Source of the DNA: Planctomycetota bacterium
GTDB lineage: Bacteria; Planctomycetota; Phycisphaerae; Phycisphaerales; UBA1924
Assembly (NCBI GenBank): GCA_024276195.1
Contig: JAJRXR010000050.1
Location: forward strand, 1-64,000
DNA: 64,000 nucleotides
Direction: 5' to 3'
In this document: piece by piece, positions 7,998-16,122 of the stretch
Layout: the number at the start of each line of letters is the position of its first letter
Position numbering within the stretch: position 1 is the first letter of the stretch
Notes under the pieces: model-generated
The model's database searches: none
What the model was told of the DNA's origin: nothing
The model's input: the letters and a program-made list of their open reading frames with translations, nothing else
Program-made: the position numbers and the translations under genes

Positions 7998-8570
7998 TCA
8001 GGCGGCGTCGGAATCGGCGGGGTGAGGGGACGACTGATCTCCCACCGAAGACGCCCGATTGTGCGCCATTGTGTCGTGGTCGCGGAAGGTGCCCGACCGG
8101 AGACCCCAGATGGTGTGCAGGATCCGCGTCGCCACGAGGCCGGCGGGGAATGCGATCAGCACCGCCCACCCCGCGTGCATGTGCGCCTGAAGAATCTGCA
8201 TCAACCCGCCGGCGATCAGATAATACAGCGGGCTGAGCAGCGCCCGCTCGAACTGCACCAGCGACGCGTCCTTCCAGAACGGCGGCGGCTTGGCCTCGAG
8301 CTTTTGCTTCTCACGCTCGGAGCCGCCCGCGACCGGGCGCCAGTGGTTGGCGACCCAGTGCAGCAGGAAGTAGATCGTCACGTCCGCGAAGATGTCCGCG
8401 ATCACGGACACGCCGGTGTACACCCAGGCGGGCTGGTCGGGGACGAGGTGCTTAAAGAACCAGACGGCGCCCACAGTCGGGATCAACGCGAGCAGGCCCG
8501 CAGCGATCACGTTGGCGTTGATGTTGATCACACGCTTGCGCTGATAGAAACGAAAGACTCGACCGGGCAT
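7998..8570 (-). CDS. Integral membrane protein of unknown function
   Basis: A 190-residue protein with about four to five hydrophobic segments. The clearest are INANVIAAGLLALIPTVGAV (about 17-36), VYTGVSVIADIFADVTIYFL (about 50-70), ALLSPLYYLIAGGLMQI and AGWAVLIAFPAGLVATRIL. A polar loop (EREKQKLEAKPPPFWKD) separates the pairs, and the C-terminus is hydrophilic and rich in His and Asp. No family is recognised. The gene is 25 bp upstream of asnB on the same strand, so co-transcription is possible, but asnB also has its own -10-like box. A TAGACT box ends six bases before the ATG. Confidence 0.65.
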   Translation of the reverse strand: MPGRVFRFYQRKRVININANVIAAGLLALIPTVGAVWFFKHLVPDQPAWVYTGVSVIADIFADVTIYFLLHWVANHWRPVAGGSEREKQKLEAKPPPFWKDASLVQFERALLSPLYYLIAGGLMQILQAHMHAGWAVLIAFPAGLVATRILHTIWGLRSGTFRDHDTMAHNRASSVGDQSSPHPADSDAA

Positions 8571-8576
8571 GGCCTG

Positions 8577-8582
8577 AGTCTA
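8577..8582 (-). promoter_or_regulatory. -10 box TAGACT, probable leaderless promoter
   Basis: TAGACT on the minus strand ends six bases before the ATG of the membrane protein gene at 8570. No Shine-Dalgarno sequence lies between them. Confidence 0.5.
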
Positions 8583-8614
8583 TCGCCTCCGACCGGCCCC
8601 ATAAACCCACACCC

Positions 8615-9958
8615 TCAGGCGGGTTTCACAGCCTCGCGCCCCACCGAATAATAGTGGAACCCCATCTCGCCGAGCGCCTGACGCCGGTACAGGTTCCGCC
8701 CGTCGAAGATCACGCGCCCGTTCATCAGCGAGGCGAGCTTCTCGAAGTCCGGGCTCTTGAACTCGTCCCAGTCGGTGGAGATGACCAGCGCGTCGGCGCC
8801 CCGGACGGCCTCGTAAATATCATCCACCAGCTCGATCGTCGGCGCTTCCTTCTTGACGTTCTCCATCGCGACCGGATCGAACCCCGTCACCTTGCACCCA
8901 TAGCCCAGGGCCTTGCGGGCCAATGTCAGCGCCGGCGCCTCGCGGATGTCGTCGGTCCGCGGCTTGAAGGCCAGGCCCCAGAAGGCCAGGTGCTTGCCGG
9001 TGATGCCCGCCTCGCCCCCGAAGTGCCCGAGGATTTTCTTGAAGAACAGCTCGCGCTGACGCTGGTTGGTGTCGTGGACGGCGCGCGAGACGTCGGTCTT
9101 CACGCCCGCCTTCTCGCCCATCATGATGCACGCGAGTGTGTCCTTGGGGAAGCACGACCCGCCATAGCCCAAGCCGGGATAGAGGAACGAGTTTCCGATG
9201 CGCTTGTCCGAGCACATCCCCTCGCGGACCTTGTTGATGTTGGCGCCGTAGGCCTCGCAGAGGTTGGCCATCTCGTTGATGAACGAGATTTTGGTCGCCA
9301 GGAAGTTGTTGCTGGCGTACTTGACCATCTCGGCGGATGGCACGTCCATGATGTAGATCGGGTGTCCGTTTCGCACGAACGGGTCGTACACGTCGCGGAA
9401 CATCTCGGCCGTCTTCTCGTCTTCGACGCCCACGACCACGCGGTCGGGCTTGTTGAAATCCGTGATCGCGTCGCCCTCTTTGAGGAACTCCGGGTTGTCG
9501 GCGACGCTGAACGGGATTCCTGGGCCGACCTTCTCGCGGATCCGGTCGCGCACATAGAACGTCGTCCCGACGGGCACGGTGGACTTGATCACCACGACCC
9601 GGTGCTTCTGGTCCGGGCCTAAGCCCCCGAGCACCTCGGCGATATCGTCGCACGCCGAGTTGATGTACTTCAGATCCGTGTGCCCGCGCTCGTCCGAGGG
9701 GGTGCCGACGCAGATGAAAATCATGTCGGCGTCCCGGTACGCCTCGTGCTTGTCGAGGGTGTACGTCAGGCGCCCGGAGGCGTTGTTCTTCTCCATCAGC
9801 TCGGTCAGGCCCGGCTCGTAGATCGGGCAGATGTTCTTCCGGAGCTTCTCGATCTTCTCCGCGTCCACGTCCAGGCAGATCACGTCGTTGCCCGTGTTTG
9901 CCAGGCAGACGCCTGTCACCAGTCCGACGTACCCGGTGCCGACCATCGTGAGCTTCAT
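8615..9958 (-). CDS. ugd: UDP-glucose 6-dehydrogenase
   Basis: A 447-residue NAD-dependent dehydrogenase of the UDP-glucose/GDP-mannose family, making UDP-glucuronate for envelope polysaccharides. The N-terminal Rossmann motif is MVGTGYVGLVTGVCLA. A central helical domain follows (SAEMVKYASNNFLATKIS), with the catalytic cysteine in GYGGSCFPKD (about residue 265). The C-terminal UDP-binding domain contains GLAFKPRTDDIREAPA and FDGRNLYRR. The Glu/Ser pattern favours UDP-glucose over GDP-mannose, but substrate assignment is by family only. The start has GAGGA six bases upstream. Confidence 0.95.
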   Translation of the reverse strand: MKLTMVGTGYVGLVTGVCLANTGNDVICLDVDAEKIEKLRKNICPIYEPGLTELMEKNNASGRLTYTLDKHEAYRDADMIFICVGTPSDERGHTDLKYINSACDDIAEVLGGLGPDQKHRVVVIKSTVPVGTTFYVRDRIREKVGPGIPFSVADNPEFLKEGDAITDFNKPDRVVVGVEDEKTAEMFRDVYDPFVRNGHPIYIMDVPSAEMVKYASNNFLATKISFINEMANLCEAYGANINKVREGMCSDKRIGNSFLYPGLGYGGSCFPKDTLACIMMGEKAGVKTDVSRAVHDTNQRQRELFFKKILGHFGGEAGITGKHLAFWGLAFKPRTDDIREAPALTLARKALGYGCKVTGFDPVAMENVKKEAPTIELVDDIYEAVRGADALVISTDWDEFKSPDFEKLASLMNGRVIFDGRNLYRRQALGEMGFHYYSVGREAVKPA

Positions 9959-9983
9959 CGCGAGTCCTCATACTGCTGGATTG

Positions 9984-10006
9984 CCCCTCCGGCCCGTCCG
10001 GAGGGG
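9984..10006. repeat. Hairpin upstream of ugd
   Basis: CCCCTCCGG (9984-9992) and CCGGAGGGG (9998-10006) form a perfect 9-bp stem with a 5-nt loop. It starts 26 bp upstream of the ugd ATG. There is no adjacent T-run, so it is not a normal terminator. It may be an mRNA leader hairpin. Confidence 0.5.
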
Positions 10007-10159
10007 TGGAGATGCTAGATCGGATATCGGTCTGGCGAGCGCCTCGCTGGAGGCGGGGGCGACGCCTCACGGGCGAAGATCGGGCTTCCAGGCGGTACGA
10101 CCCGCCCAGGTGTGTTGTTCACGCCGGTGTCGTTAACGCTCGCCCCGGGGTGGGCACGC

Positions 10160-10165
10160 TACACT
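10160..10165 (+). promoter_or_regulatory. -10 box TACACT, probable leaderless promoter
   Basis: TACACT ends nine bases before the ATG at 10175 and no Shine-Dalgarno sequence lies in between. A transcript from this box would begin at or within a base or two of the start codon. Confidence 0.5.
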
Positions 10166-10174
10166 CCCGCCCCA

Positions 10175-11101
10175 ATGAGCACGATCAGCACCCACAACAA
10201 GCCCGGAACGACCATGGAGCCCAAGCACACCCCAACGCGTGTCACCCGCGTCTCCGGACGCAAGGGCGGCAAAAAGCTTGGCGCCGGCAAGGGGGGGTTT
10301 ACCGCCGCCACCGCCGACATCCATGTCCTCTACCAGCACTCCGTCCAGAACGTCGAGGCCGAGATCGACTTCATCGACGAGACGTTCGAGGCCATCCGCG
10401 GGCGCAAGGGTGTGTCCCTGCGTGAAGATTTCTGCGGCACCGGCGCCACGGCCTGCGAGTGGGTCCGTCGCCGCGCGTCCAACACCGCTGCCGGGCTCGA
10501 CCTGGACCAGCCCACGCTCGACTGGGGCGCCGAGCACAACGTCGCCCCGCTGAGCAAGGACCAGCAGAGCCGGGTCGTCCTGCACAACCGCGACGTCACC
10601 AGGCCGGGCGACGCCACGGGCATGGACATCGTCCTGGCGATGAACTTCTCGTACTGGATCCTGCAGGAGCGCGCCCAGATGGTCGCGTACTTCCGATCCG
10701 TCCGCGATTCGCTCTCCGACGACGGGATCTTCTTCCTCGATTTCTACGGCGGGCACGAGGCCTTCCAGGAGATGTCCGAGGACCGCAAGATCGACGAGCC
10801 CGACGCCGAGTTCACCTACGTCTGGGACCAGCACAAGTACGACCCCATGTCCGGGCGCATGCAGTGCTACATCCACTTCGAGTTCCTCGACGGCACCAAA
10901 ATCAAGAAGGCCTTCAGCTACGAGTGGCGCCTCTGGACCCTCCCCGAGATCCGCGAAATCCTCGACGAGGCCGGCTTCTCGAACGTCACGATCTACTGGG
11001 AAGGCGCCGACGAGGAGGGCGACGGCAACGGCGAGTTCGAGCCCGTCACCGAGGGCGAGGCCGACCCGTCGTTCATCTGCTATATCGCCGCCGAAAAGTA
11101 G
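10175..11101 (+). CDS. Class I SAM-dependent methyltransferase, substrate unknown
   Basis: A 308-residue protein. It has a basic N-terminal tail (SGRKGGKKLGAGKGG), a Rossmann methyltransferase core with motif I as EDFCGTGATACEW, an acidic motif II (AAGLDLDQPTLDWG), motif IV around IVLAMNFSYWIL, and motif V in DGIFFLDFYGG. The C-terminal part contains YEWRLWTLPEIREIL. The protein encoded at 19591-20493 shares the same order of motifs (for example YQWRLWSVPELRDAM), so the two are paralogs. The target molecule cannot be told. The ATG at 10175 is chosen over the longer frame from 10112 because a TACACT box sits nine bases before it. Confidence 0.8.
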   Translation: MSTISTHNKPGTTMEPKHTPTRVTRVSGRKGGKKLGAGKGGFTAATADIHVLYQHSVQNVEAEIDFIDETFEAIRGRKGVSLREDFCGTGATACEWVRRRASNTAAGLDLDQPTLDWGAEHNVAPLSKDQQSRVVLHNRDVTRPGDATGMDIVLAMNFSYWILQERAQMVAYFRSVRDSLSDDGIFFLDFYGGHEAFQEMSEDRKIDEPDAEFTYVWDQHKYDPMSGRMQCYIHFEFLDGTKIKKAFSYEWRLWTLPEIREILDEAGFSNVTIYWEGADEEGDGNGEFEPVTEGEADPSFICYIAAEK

Positions 11102-11134
11102 GGTAAAAGCAGACCTGCGGGCGCCCCGCTCACC

Positions 11135-11140
11135 TACCAT
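11135..11140 (+). promoter_or_regulatory. -10 box TACCAT, probable leaderless promoter
   Basis: TACCAT ends five bases before the ATG of the polyprenyl synthase gene. It lies 34 bp past the methyltransferase stop, and no Shine-Dalgarno sequence is seen. Confidence 0.42.
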
Positions 11141-11145
11141 GGCCC

Positions 11146-12192
11146 ATGCGTGGTGTGCTTGATGTTCCCGATGCGCTCGTCCCCGTGCAGGGTCTGATCG
11201 CCGACGCGCTCGTTCGTGTTGAAAAAATCTTCGACGAGCACCTGCAGGCCGACCTGCCCCCGGTTGACCGGCTCTGTGCGCACGTCGAGCGCTACCGCGG
11301 CAAGATGCTGCGCCCGATTCTTGTTCTGCTCGGCGCGCTCAGCGCCTCGCCCGATGCGCGCGCCGCCTTTGACTCCGGGCGCGAGGGCGAGCTGCTGACC
11401 GACGGACTGATCCGCCTCGCGGCCGTCTGCGAGATGGTCCACATGGCGACGCTTGTTCACGACGACGTGCTCGACGACGCGCAGCTCCGGCGGCGCGGCG
11501 CCACGCTCAACACTCTCGAGGGCAATGAGGCCGCGGTTATTTTGGGCGACTATCTCATCGCGGGCGCGTACCACCTGTGCGCCACCATCGGGCGCTCGGA
11601 TCTGAGCGAGCGCATCGGGCGCGTCAGCATGGACCTGTGCGCGGGCGAGCTGCTCCAGCTTCACCACCGCGGCGATCTTTCGCTCGACGGGCCGACCTAC
11701 TTCGAGATTGTCCGGCGCAAAACCGGCACGCTCATCGGGGTCTCGTGCGAGCTGGGCGCGACCCTCGTCAACGCCCCGCCCTCGACCGCCCGCGCCCTCT
11801 ACCAGACGGGCGTGCGCCTGGGCGTCGCCTTCCAGATCCGCGACGATCTGCTCGACCTCGTCGGACTCGAACAGAGCGTGGGAAAGAGCGTTCGCAAGGA
11901 TCTCGAGATGGGCAAGCTCACCCTCCCGCTCATCCACCACCTCGGCGTCTGCGACCCGCTGACGCGCGGGCGATCGCTCGAGCTTATCGAGCATGGCGCC
12001 CAGGGCGTCTCCGATTCGGACCTGCGGGAACTGCTCGGGCTCCTGCGCGAGTCCGGGTCGATCGCGTACGCCGAGGCGACGGCTGCGGGTCTCGTCGAGG
12101 ACTCGCGCAGAGATATCGCGGCCCTACCCGACACGCCCGCCCGCGCCCTGCTCGATGCGCTGGCCCGCGCGGTCGTCGATCGCGCGAGCTAG
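11146..12192 (+). CDS. Polyprenyl (trans-isoprenyl) diphosphate synthase
   Basis: A 348-residue prenyl chain-elongating enzyme that condenses isopentenyl diphosphate with allylic diphosphates, probably for the quinone side chain. It has the Lys/Arg substrate site GKMLRP (about residue 53), the first aspartate-rich motif in LVHDDVLDDAQLRRR (about 102-116) and the second in FQIRDDLLDLVG (about 228-239). It also has the typical GKSVRKDLEMGKLTLPL loop. Small residues before the first motif fit a long-chain (C35-C50) product, but chain length is not certain. The ATG at 11146 gives the family-like start; an ATG seven bases upstream is out of frame. Confidence 0.92.
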   Translation: MRGVLDVPDALVPVQGLIADALVRVEKIFDEHLQADLPPVDRLCAHVERYRGKMLRPILVLLGALSASPDARAAFDSGREGELLTDGLIRLAAVCEMVHMATLVHDDVLDDAQLRRRGATLNTLEGNEAAVILGDYLIAGAYHLCATIGRSDLSERIGRVSMDLCAGELLQLHHRGDLSLDGPTYFEIVRRKTGTLIGVSCELGATLVNAPPSTARALYQTGVRLGVAFQIRDDLLDLVGLEQSVGKSVRKDLEMGKLTLPLIHHLGVCDPLTRGRSLELIEHGAQGVSDSDLRELLGLLRESGSIAYAEATAAGLVEDSRRDIAALPDTPARALLDALARAVVDRAS

Positions 12193-12222
12193 CCCACGAG
12201 CCAGCCCGCGTTGAGTGTTCAA

Positions 12223-12260
12223 AAAAAAGTGCGCCGTCCGGCAACGAGGCCGGACGGCGC
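12223..12260 (-). terminator. Strong Rho-independent terminator on the minus strand, no gene assigned
   Basis: On the minus strand a perfect 12-bp stem (GCGCCGTCCGGC, 6-nt loop, GCCGGACGGCGC) is followed by AC and eight T. The only plus-strand gene nearby ends at 12192, upstream of it, and the tract after the stem in plus orientation is G-rich. It therefore points to a minus-strand transcript from 12261-12724 for which no clear gene is seen. Confidence 0.75.
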
Positions 12261-12724
12261 GAGGGGGGAGTGACATGGTTGTGCAGAGAGAGTACCGGCG
12301 CCGACACGCCCCCGCCAGCGGCGCGGGCGAGAATAGGGCGACCACACCAGGGCTCAGGTTGTCGCCCTCGCACTCCAGTATGAACACGATCGACGCTTCC
12401 ACGCACGCCCATCCGTTGATGCCATCAAGACTTGCGGGCGCCCAACGCCATCGCAACCCTCGAACGGTTCTCGCCTGAGTCAGCTTTGCAATCCGGAGCG
12501 GGGGTTGTTCGGGTTGGAGATTGATGCGACATTTCTTCGCATCCGGCGTGCTGGATCGCGTGGGCGTCGCTTTGGTACGTCCTAGAACGACGACACGATC
12601 GGCGTCCAGAACCCGCGCTCTGGCGCCATGTGTTCGCGCGGCGGTATCCCTCCAGTCCAAGAGCGGCGCCACGCCCTGTTGCGATCGGCTCACGGGTCAA
12701 TGCCCGAGCCCGGGCGGCGCCGGG
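12261..12724. other. Gene-free region between polyprenyl synthase and tyrS
   Basis: No convincing coding region is visible on either strand. One minus-strand frame (12124-12693) runs straight through the terminator and has no recognisable domain. A 67-codon plus-strand frame starts at the ATG at 12275, behind GGGGGGAG, but lacks any family feature. Because a strong minus-strand terminator closes the region, a small RNA or a short minus-strand gene is the best guess. Confidence 0.4.
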
Positions 12725-12730
12725 TATCCT
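12725..12730 (+). promoter_or_regulatory. -10 box TATCCT, probable leaderless tyrS promoter
   Basis: TATCCT ends eight bases before the tyrS ATG with no Shine-Dalgarno sequence between. Confidence 0.5.
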
Positions 12731-12738
12731 TCCGCCCG

Positions 12739-14118
12739 ATGAGCCGCCCAAGCAACACCCCAGCCCCGACCGATTTCCTGCCCGAACTCGAGCGCCGACG
12801 CCTGCTCAAGGATGTCACGGACCGCGACGCCCTGTCCGAGCACCTCAAGACCGGATCTCGCCGGATCTATGCGGGCTTTGACCCGACCGCCGACAGCCTG
12901 ACCATCGGCAACCTCGTCCCCATCATGCTCCTGGCCCACGCCAAAAGGGCGGGTCACGAGGCGGTCGTCCTCATGGGCGGCGGCACCGGCCTCATCGGCG
13001 ACCCCTCGGGCAAGTCCGAGGAACGGAAGCCCATGACGAGTGAGACCGTGGCTCAGAACGTCGCGGCCCAGCGCCCCATTTTCGAGATGGTCCTGGGCAA
13101 GGTCGATGGCCCGGATCATCTGACTGTCAACAACGCCGACTGGCTCCGAACGCTGAGCTACATCGACGTGCTGCGCAATGTCGGCAAGCACTTCAGCGTG
13201 AACATGATGATCCAGAAGGATTCGGTCAAGAGCCGCCTCAACGACCGCGAGCAGGGCATCAGCTACACCGAGTTCAGCTACATGATTCTGCAGGCGTATG
13301 ACTTTCTGCATCTATACAAAGAGCAGGGAGTCACAGTTCAGTGCGGGGGGTCGGATCAGTATGGCAATATCGTTGTCGGTTTGGACCTCATCAAGAAGGA
13401 TCATTTTGCTGAGTTAGAAAAAGCGGGCGTAGTGGATTTTCAAATGGACCACAAGACGCGCGATGATGTGCTAAGTGGTGTTCAACCACGGCATGTCTTA
13501 GGATTCGTGGCTCCCCTCATCACCAAAGCCGACGGCGGGAAGTTCGGCAAGACCGAGTCCGGCGCCGTCTGGCTTACCGCTGATCGCACCAGCCCCTACG
13601 CCTACTACCAGTTCTGGCTCAACTGCTCGGACGAGGACGTGTCCACGTTCCTGCGCGTGTTCACGTTCATGGCGATCGAAGACATCGAATCACTCGAAGC
13701 TGCGCACGCCCAGGCGCCCGGCAAGCGGGCCGCCCAGCGCGCCCTGGCCCGGGCCGCGACGATCATCCTGCATGGCGAATCCGAGATGCTCCAGGCCGAG
13801 GCTGCCGGCAAGGCCCTGTTCTCAGGCGCCATCGCCAGCCTCCCCGAAAAAACCTTGCGCGAAGTCTTCAGCGAGGTTCCATCGAGCGAGCACAACATGG
13901 CGAGCCTGGAGGGCATGGATCTGGTCGAGCTTCTCATCGAGACGGGCCTGGCCAAGTCCAAGCGCGAGGCCCGCGAGTTCATCGGGAACGGCTCCGTCTC
14001 GATCAACGGCGTCAAGGCTGCGGAGGGGCGGACGCTGGGCTCGTCCGACCTGCTGCACGGGTCGATCATCGCCCTGCGCCGGGGGAAAAAGGCGTGGTAT
14101 GTGACCCGGTGGGGGTAA
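12739..14118 (+). CDS. tyrS: Tyrosyl-tRNA synthetase
   Basis: A 459-residue class I synthetase charging tRNA-Tyr. The nucleotide site reads AGFDPTADSLTIGNLVPIM. The HIGH-type signature is TIGN here, with Thr and Asn replacing the two His; Asn at the second place is common, Thr at the first is not. The binding loop GGSDQYGN has Tyr where Trp is usual. The KMSKS equivalent is KFGKTESG. An S4 RNA-binding domain ends the protein (LIETGLAKSKREAREFIGNG). About 30 extra residues (from DHFAELEKAG to SGVQPRH) precede the KFGKT loop, and this part of the gene (13320-13510) is unusually AT-rich. The ATG follows a TATCCT box. Confidence 0.95.
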   Translation: MSRPSNTPAPTDFLPELERRRLLKDVTDRDALSEHLKTGSRRIYAGFDPTADSLTIGNLVPIMLLAHAKRAGHEAVVLMGGGTGLIGDPSGKSEERKPMTSETVAQNVAAQRPIFEMVLGKVDGPDHLTVNNADWLRTLSYIDVLRNVGKHFSVNMMIQKDSVKSRLNDREQGISYTEFSYMILQAYDFLHLYKEQGVTVQCGGSDQYGNIVVGLDLIKKDHFAELEKAGVVDFQMDHKTRDDVLSGVQPRHVLGFVAPLITKADGGKFGKTESGAVWLTADRTSPYAYYQFWLNCSDEDVSTFLRVFTFMAIEDIESLEAAHAQAPGKRAAQRALARAATIILHGESEMLQAEAAGKALFSGAIASLPEKTLREVFSEVPSSEHNMASLEGMDLVELLIETGLAKSKREAREFIGNGSVSINGVKAAEGRTLGSSDLLHGSIIALRRGKKAWYVTRWG

Positions 14119-14146
14119 GCGGATTCTGTCTTGAGACGACCGGCGC

Positions 14147-14172
14147 CACGGCTGACCCGAAGGGCAGCCGTG
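14147..14172 (+). terminator. Hairpin downstream of tyrS (dispersed-repeat type)
   Basis: CACGGCTG (14147-14154) pairs with CAGCCGTG (14165-14172) around ACCCGAAGGG. It starts 28 bp after the tyrS stop. There is no T-run, so it may be a repeat-type hairpin that stabilises or ends the tyrS mRNA. Confidence 0.45.
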
Positions 14173-14199
14173 CCTCCCAAGTCACGCAGTTTGCCCAAG

Positions 14200-14226
14200 C
14201 ACGCCTGCCCTGGCGGGTCAGGCGTG
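14200..14226 (+). terminator. Second hairpin downstream of tyrS
   Basis: CACGCCTG (14200-14207) pairs perfectly with CAGGCGTG (14219-14226), with an 11-nt loop. Two stems in a row after tyrS suggest a transcript end. No U-tract follows. Confidence 0.4.
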
Positions 14227-14386
14227 GCGCCGGAGGGGGGGTATAGGGGATTTCACCCCCGGTGCTTTCCCTGGGCTCGGTTTTCTGTCATACTGATCCC
14301 AAGTTCCTGGCACGGCGGCGTTTGGACGCCGCGTACGTGTGCGGACGCCGCCAAGGATCGCGCGATCGGTCGCAGGAGGCGCCGCC

Positions 14387-14827
14387 ATGTTTAGCATTCG
14401 TGAACTCATCGCCCACAAGGGCGCCAAGGTCCATACGGTCCCGGTCACCGCGACGGTTCTCGACGCGGCCCGGGTGATGAACGGGGCGAGGATCGGCGCC
14501 GTGGTTGTGCTTGATGACGGCGCCATGGTCGGCATCCTGACCGAGCGCGACATCCTGACGCGCGTCGTCTCGCCCGAGGCCGAGCCGAGCCGCACGTTTG
14601 TCGCGCAGGTCATGACCCGCGAGGTGCTCACCTGCGAGCCCGAGACACGCATCAGCGAGGCGCGCCAGGTCATGCGCGAGCGGCGCGTCCGCCACCTGCC
14701 CGTGGTCGAGGACGGCAAGCTGCTCGGGATGCTCTCGATCGGCGACATGAACCTCGTCGAGACCGAGACGCTCGCCGCGACCATCCGCCATATGGAGGCG
14801 TACATCTCGGGCGATGTCTCGCTCTGA
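14387..14827 (+). CDS. CBS-domain pair protein
   Basis: A 146-residue protein made of two tandem CBS domains, about residues 8-65 and 75-130. Typical elements are VLDAARVMNGARIGAVVV, GILTERDILTRVVS, VMTREVLTCEPETRISEA and HLPVVEDGKLLGMLSIGDM. Stand-alone CBS pairs usually bind adenine nucleotides or SAM and serve as energy or redox sensors; the ligand here is unknown. The ATG at 14387 has AGGAGG nine bases upstream, so the in-frame ATG at 14339 is rejected. A possible -10 (CATACT) lies near 14290. A large inverted repeat separates it from the convergent oxidoreductase gene. Confidence 0.88.
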   Translation: MFSIRELIAHKGAKVHTVPVTATVLDAARVMNGARIGAVVVLDDGAMVGILTERDILTRVVSPEAEPSRTFVAQVMTREVLTCEPETRISEARQVMRERRVRHLPVVEDGKLLGMLSIGDMNLVETETLAATIRHMEAYISGDVSL

Positions 14828-14835
14828 CAAAGATC

Positions 14836-14989
14836 GGTGGAACGGGCATCCTGCCCGGTTTACGGGTGGCGGGTGCCGTGGAGACGCCGCTTCGGCTTCT
14901 CCGCGAACGAACACCAAGCGTGGAGAAGCCGAAGCGGCGTCTCCACGGCACCCGTTCTTTGGAAAGACGGGCTGGAAGCCCGTGCCACC
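14836..14989. repeat. Composite nested inverted repeat, family B, copy 1
   Basis: The inner arms (14870-14902 and 14922-14954) are 33 nt long and perfectly complementary, with a 19-nt loop; the core is GAGACGCCGCTTCGGCTTCT. The outer arms GGTGGAACGGGC (14836-14847) and GCCCGTGCCACC (14978-14989) pair with one mismatch, and each also sits next to its own small hairpin. The element fills the space between the convergent CBS and oxidoreductase genes. The inner left arm recurs identically at 27087-27119. Confidence 0.85.
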
Positions 14990-15003
14990 GTCAGTTTGTC
15001 GCG

Positions 15004-16062
15004 CTACCCACCGACCGCGAGCCTTCGGATCACATCGGGCGATTCGCCCTGGCCTGTGCGCGCGCTCAGCAATGCCGCCTGGCTCATCGCCAGCACGCTC
15101 TCGTGGTCGACAGGCGGGTCCGCCGGAGAGTTCGGATCAATCAGGCGAGCGATCGCGTCGCCGACCGCCCGCTGGCAGGGCGTGAGCCCGGCGAACGCCT
15201 TGGGCCAGGTGACGTGGTGGACGTCCGTCTCGTCGGCGCCATGGTGGTTCCAGTGCATCGTGTTCTCATCGAGGCGCAGGCGCCCTTCGTCGCCCAGCAG
15301 CAGGGCCGAGTGGTCCCACGTCGGCGCCAAGTTTGACGCGACAACGCTCGCCGCCCGCCCGTCGGCGTACCGGAGGATCGCGCTCAGATCGCCCTGCAGA
15401 TCGCGCAGCGAATCACCCGCGGGCGGTGAGATGCCCGGGACGGGGCCGATGGACGAGGCGTAGACGATCTCGGGTGAGCCGAGCAGGCTGTGGACCAGGC
15501 CCATGGCGCTGTGGAGGCGAGCGCCGAGCGAGCCGTGCTCGGGTCGGCTCAGGGCTTCGACGTGCAGCGTGCGGACGCGCCCGAAGCTTTCGATCGCGTC
15601 GCCCGAATCGCGCCAGCAGCGCGAGGAGCGCATCATCGGGACCACGCGGACAGCGTCGATCGGGCGCACGCCGTGGTTCGATCGGGTCCACCCGCCGGAG
15701 CCGAGCTCGAGCGCGCCCGGCGGGATCGGTTCGAGGCAGGCGATCTTTACGCCTCTGGCCCGGGCGCTCTCGATGGCGTTGGCGTCGTTGGCGCCGCCCG
15801 AGCCGAACGTGCCGGGCGCCGCGATGAGGATCAGGTCCGCCTCGCCCGAGGCCAGGGCGCTGCGCAGGTCATCGACCGGCGCTGCGCCGAGCGCATCAGC
15901 CACGCCACCCGTGTGCCCCCGCTCGGGCGATCCACCCCCGACAAGCTCCAGCCCGCACGCGTGCGCCACCGCTCGGACCAGCTCGACTTGGTCCGGGGCG
16001 AGCCAGGCAATGACGCGTGGGGCAGAGGGGGCGGCATCGGGAGCGGGGGGGGTCTCTGGCAT
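15004..16062 (-). CDS. Gfo/Idh/MocA-like NAD(P)-dependent oxidoreductase
   Basis: A 352-residue protein with an N-terminal Rossmann half. The dinucleotide region is unusual: APRVIAWLAPDQVELVRAVA lacks the normal GxGxxG. A C-terminal alpha/beta half follows (IGPVPGISPPAGDSL, LGDEGRLRLDENTMHWNHHG) that matches the substrate domain of GFO/IDH/MocA enzymes. The family usually oxidises or reduces sugars. With the glycine motif degraded, NAD binding is doubtful, so this may be a divergent or non-catalytic member. Substrate unknown. The start has a TAGGAT box nine bases upstream and no Shine-Dalgarno sequence. Confidence 0.68.
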   Translation of the reverse strand: MPETPPAPDAAPSAPRVIAWLAPDQVELVRAVAHACGLELVGGGSPERGHTGGVADALGAAPVDDLRSALASGEADLILIAAPGTFGSGGANDANAIESARARGVKIACLEPIPPGALELGSGGWTRSNHGVRPIDAVRVVPMMRSSRCWRDSGDAIESFGRVRTLHVEALSRPEHGSLGARLHSAMGLVHSLLGSPEIVYASSIGPVPGISPPAGDSLRDLQGDLSAILRYADGRAASVVASNLAPTWDHSALLLGDEGRLRLDENTMHWNHHGADETDVHHVTWPKAFAGLTPCQRAVGDAIARLIDPNSPADPPVDHESVLAMSQAALLSARTGQGESPDVIRRLAVGG

Positions 16063-16071
16063 GGGCGCCCG

Positions 16072-16077
16072 ATCCTA
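16072..16077 (-). promoter_or_regulatory. -10 box TAGGAT, probable leaderless promoter
   Basis: TAGGAT on the minus strand ends nine bases before the oxidoreductase ATG at 16062. Confidence 0.45.
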
Positions 16078-16094
16078 CCTGAGATGCGGGCGTG

Positions 16095-16122
16095 TTGCCC
16101 CGCCGTCGGGGGTTCCTATGAT
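16095..16122 (+). promoter_or_regulatory. rnpB promoter
   Basis: TTGCCC (16095-16100), a 16-bp spacer and TATGAT (16117-16122) form a sigma70-like promoter. Transcription would start near 16129, exactly where the P1 strand of the RNase P RNA begins. Confidence 0.7.

Noticed and set aside
12124..12693. 189-codon minus-strand frame in the gap before tyrS
   Set aside because: It reads through a strong terminator and overlaps the polyprenyl synthase gene; no domain is visible.
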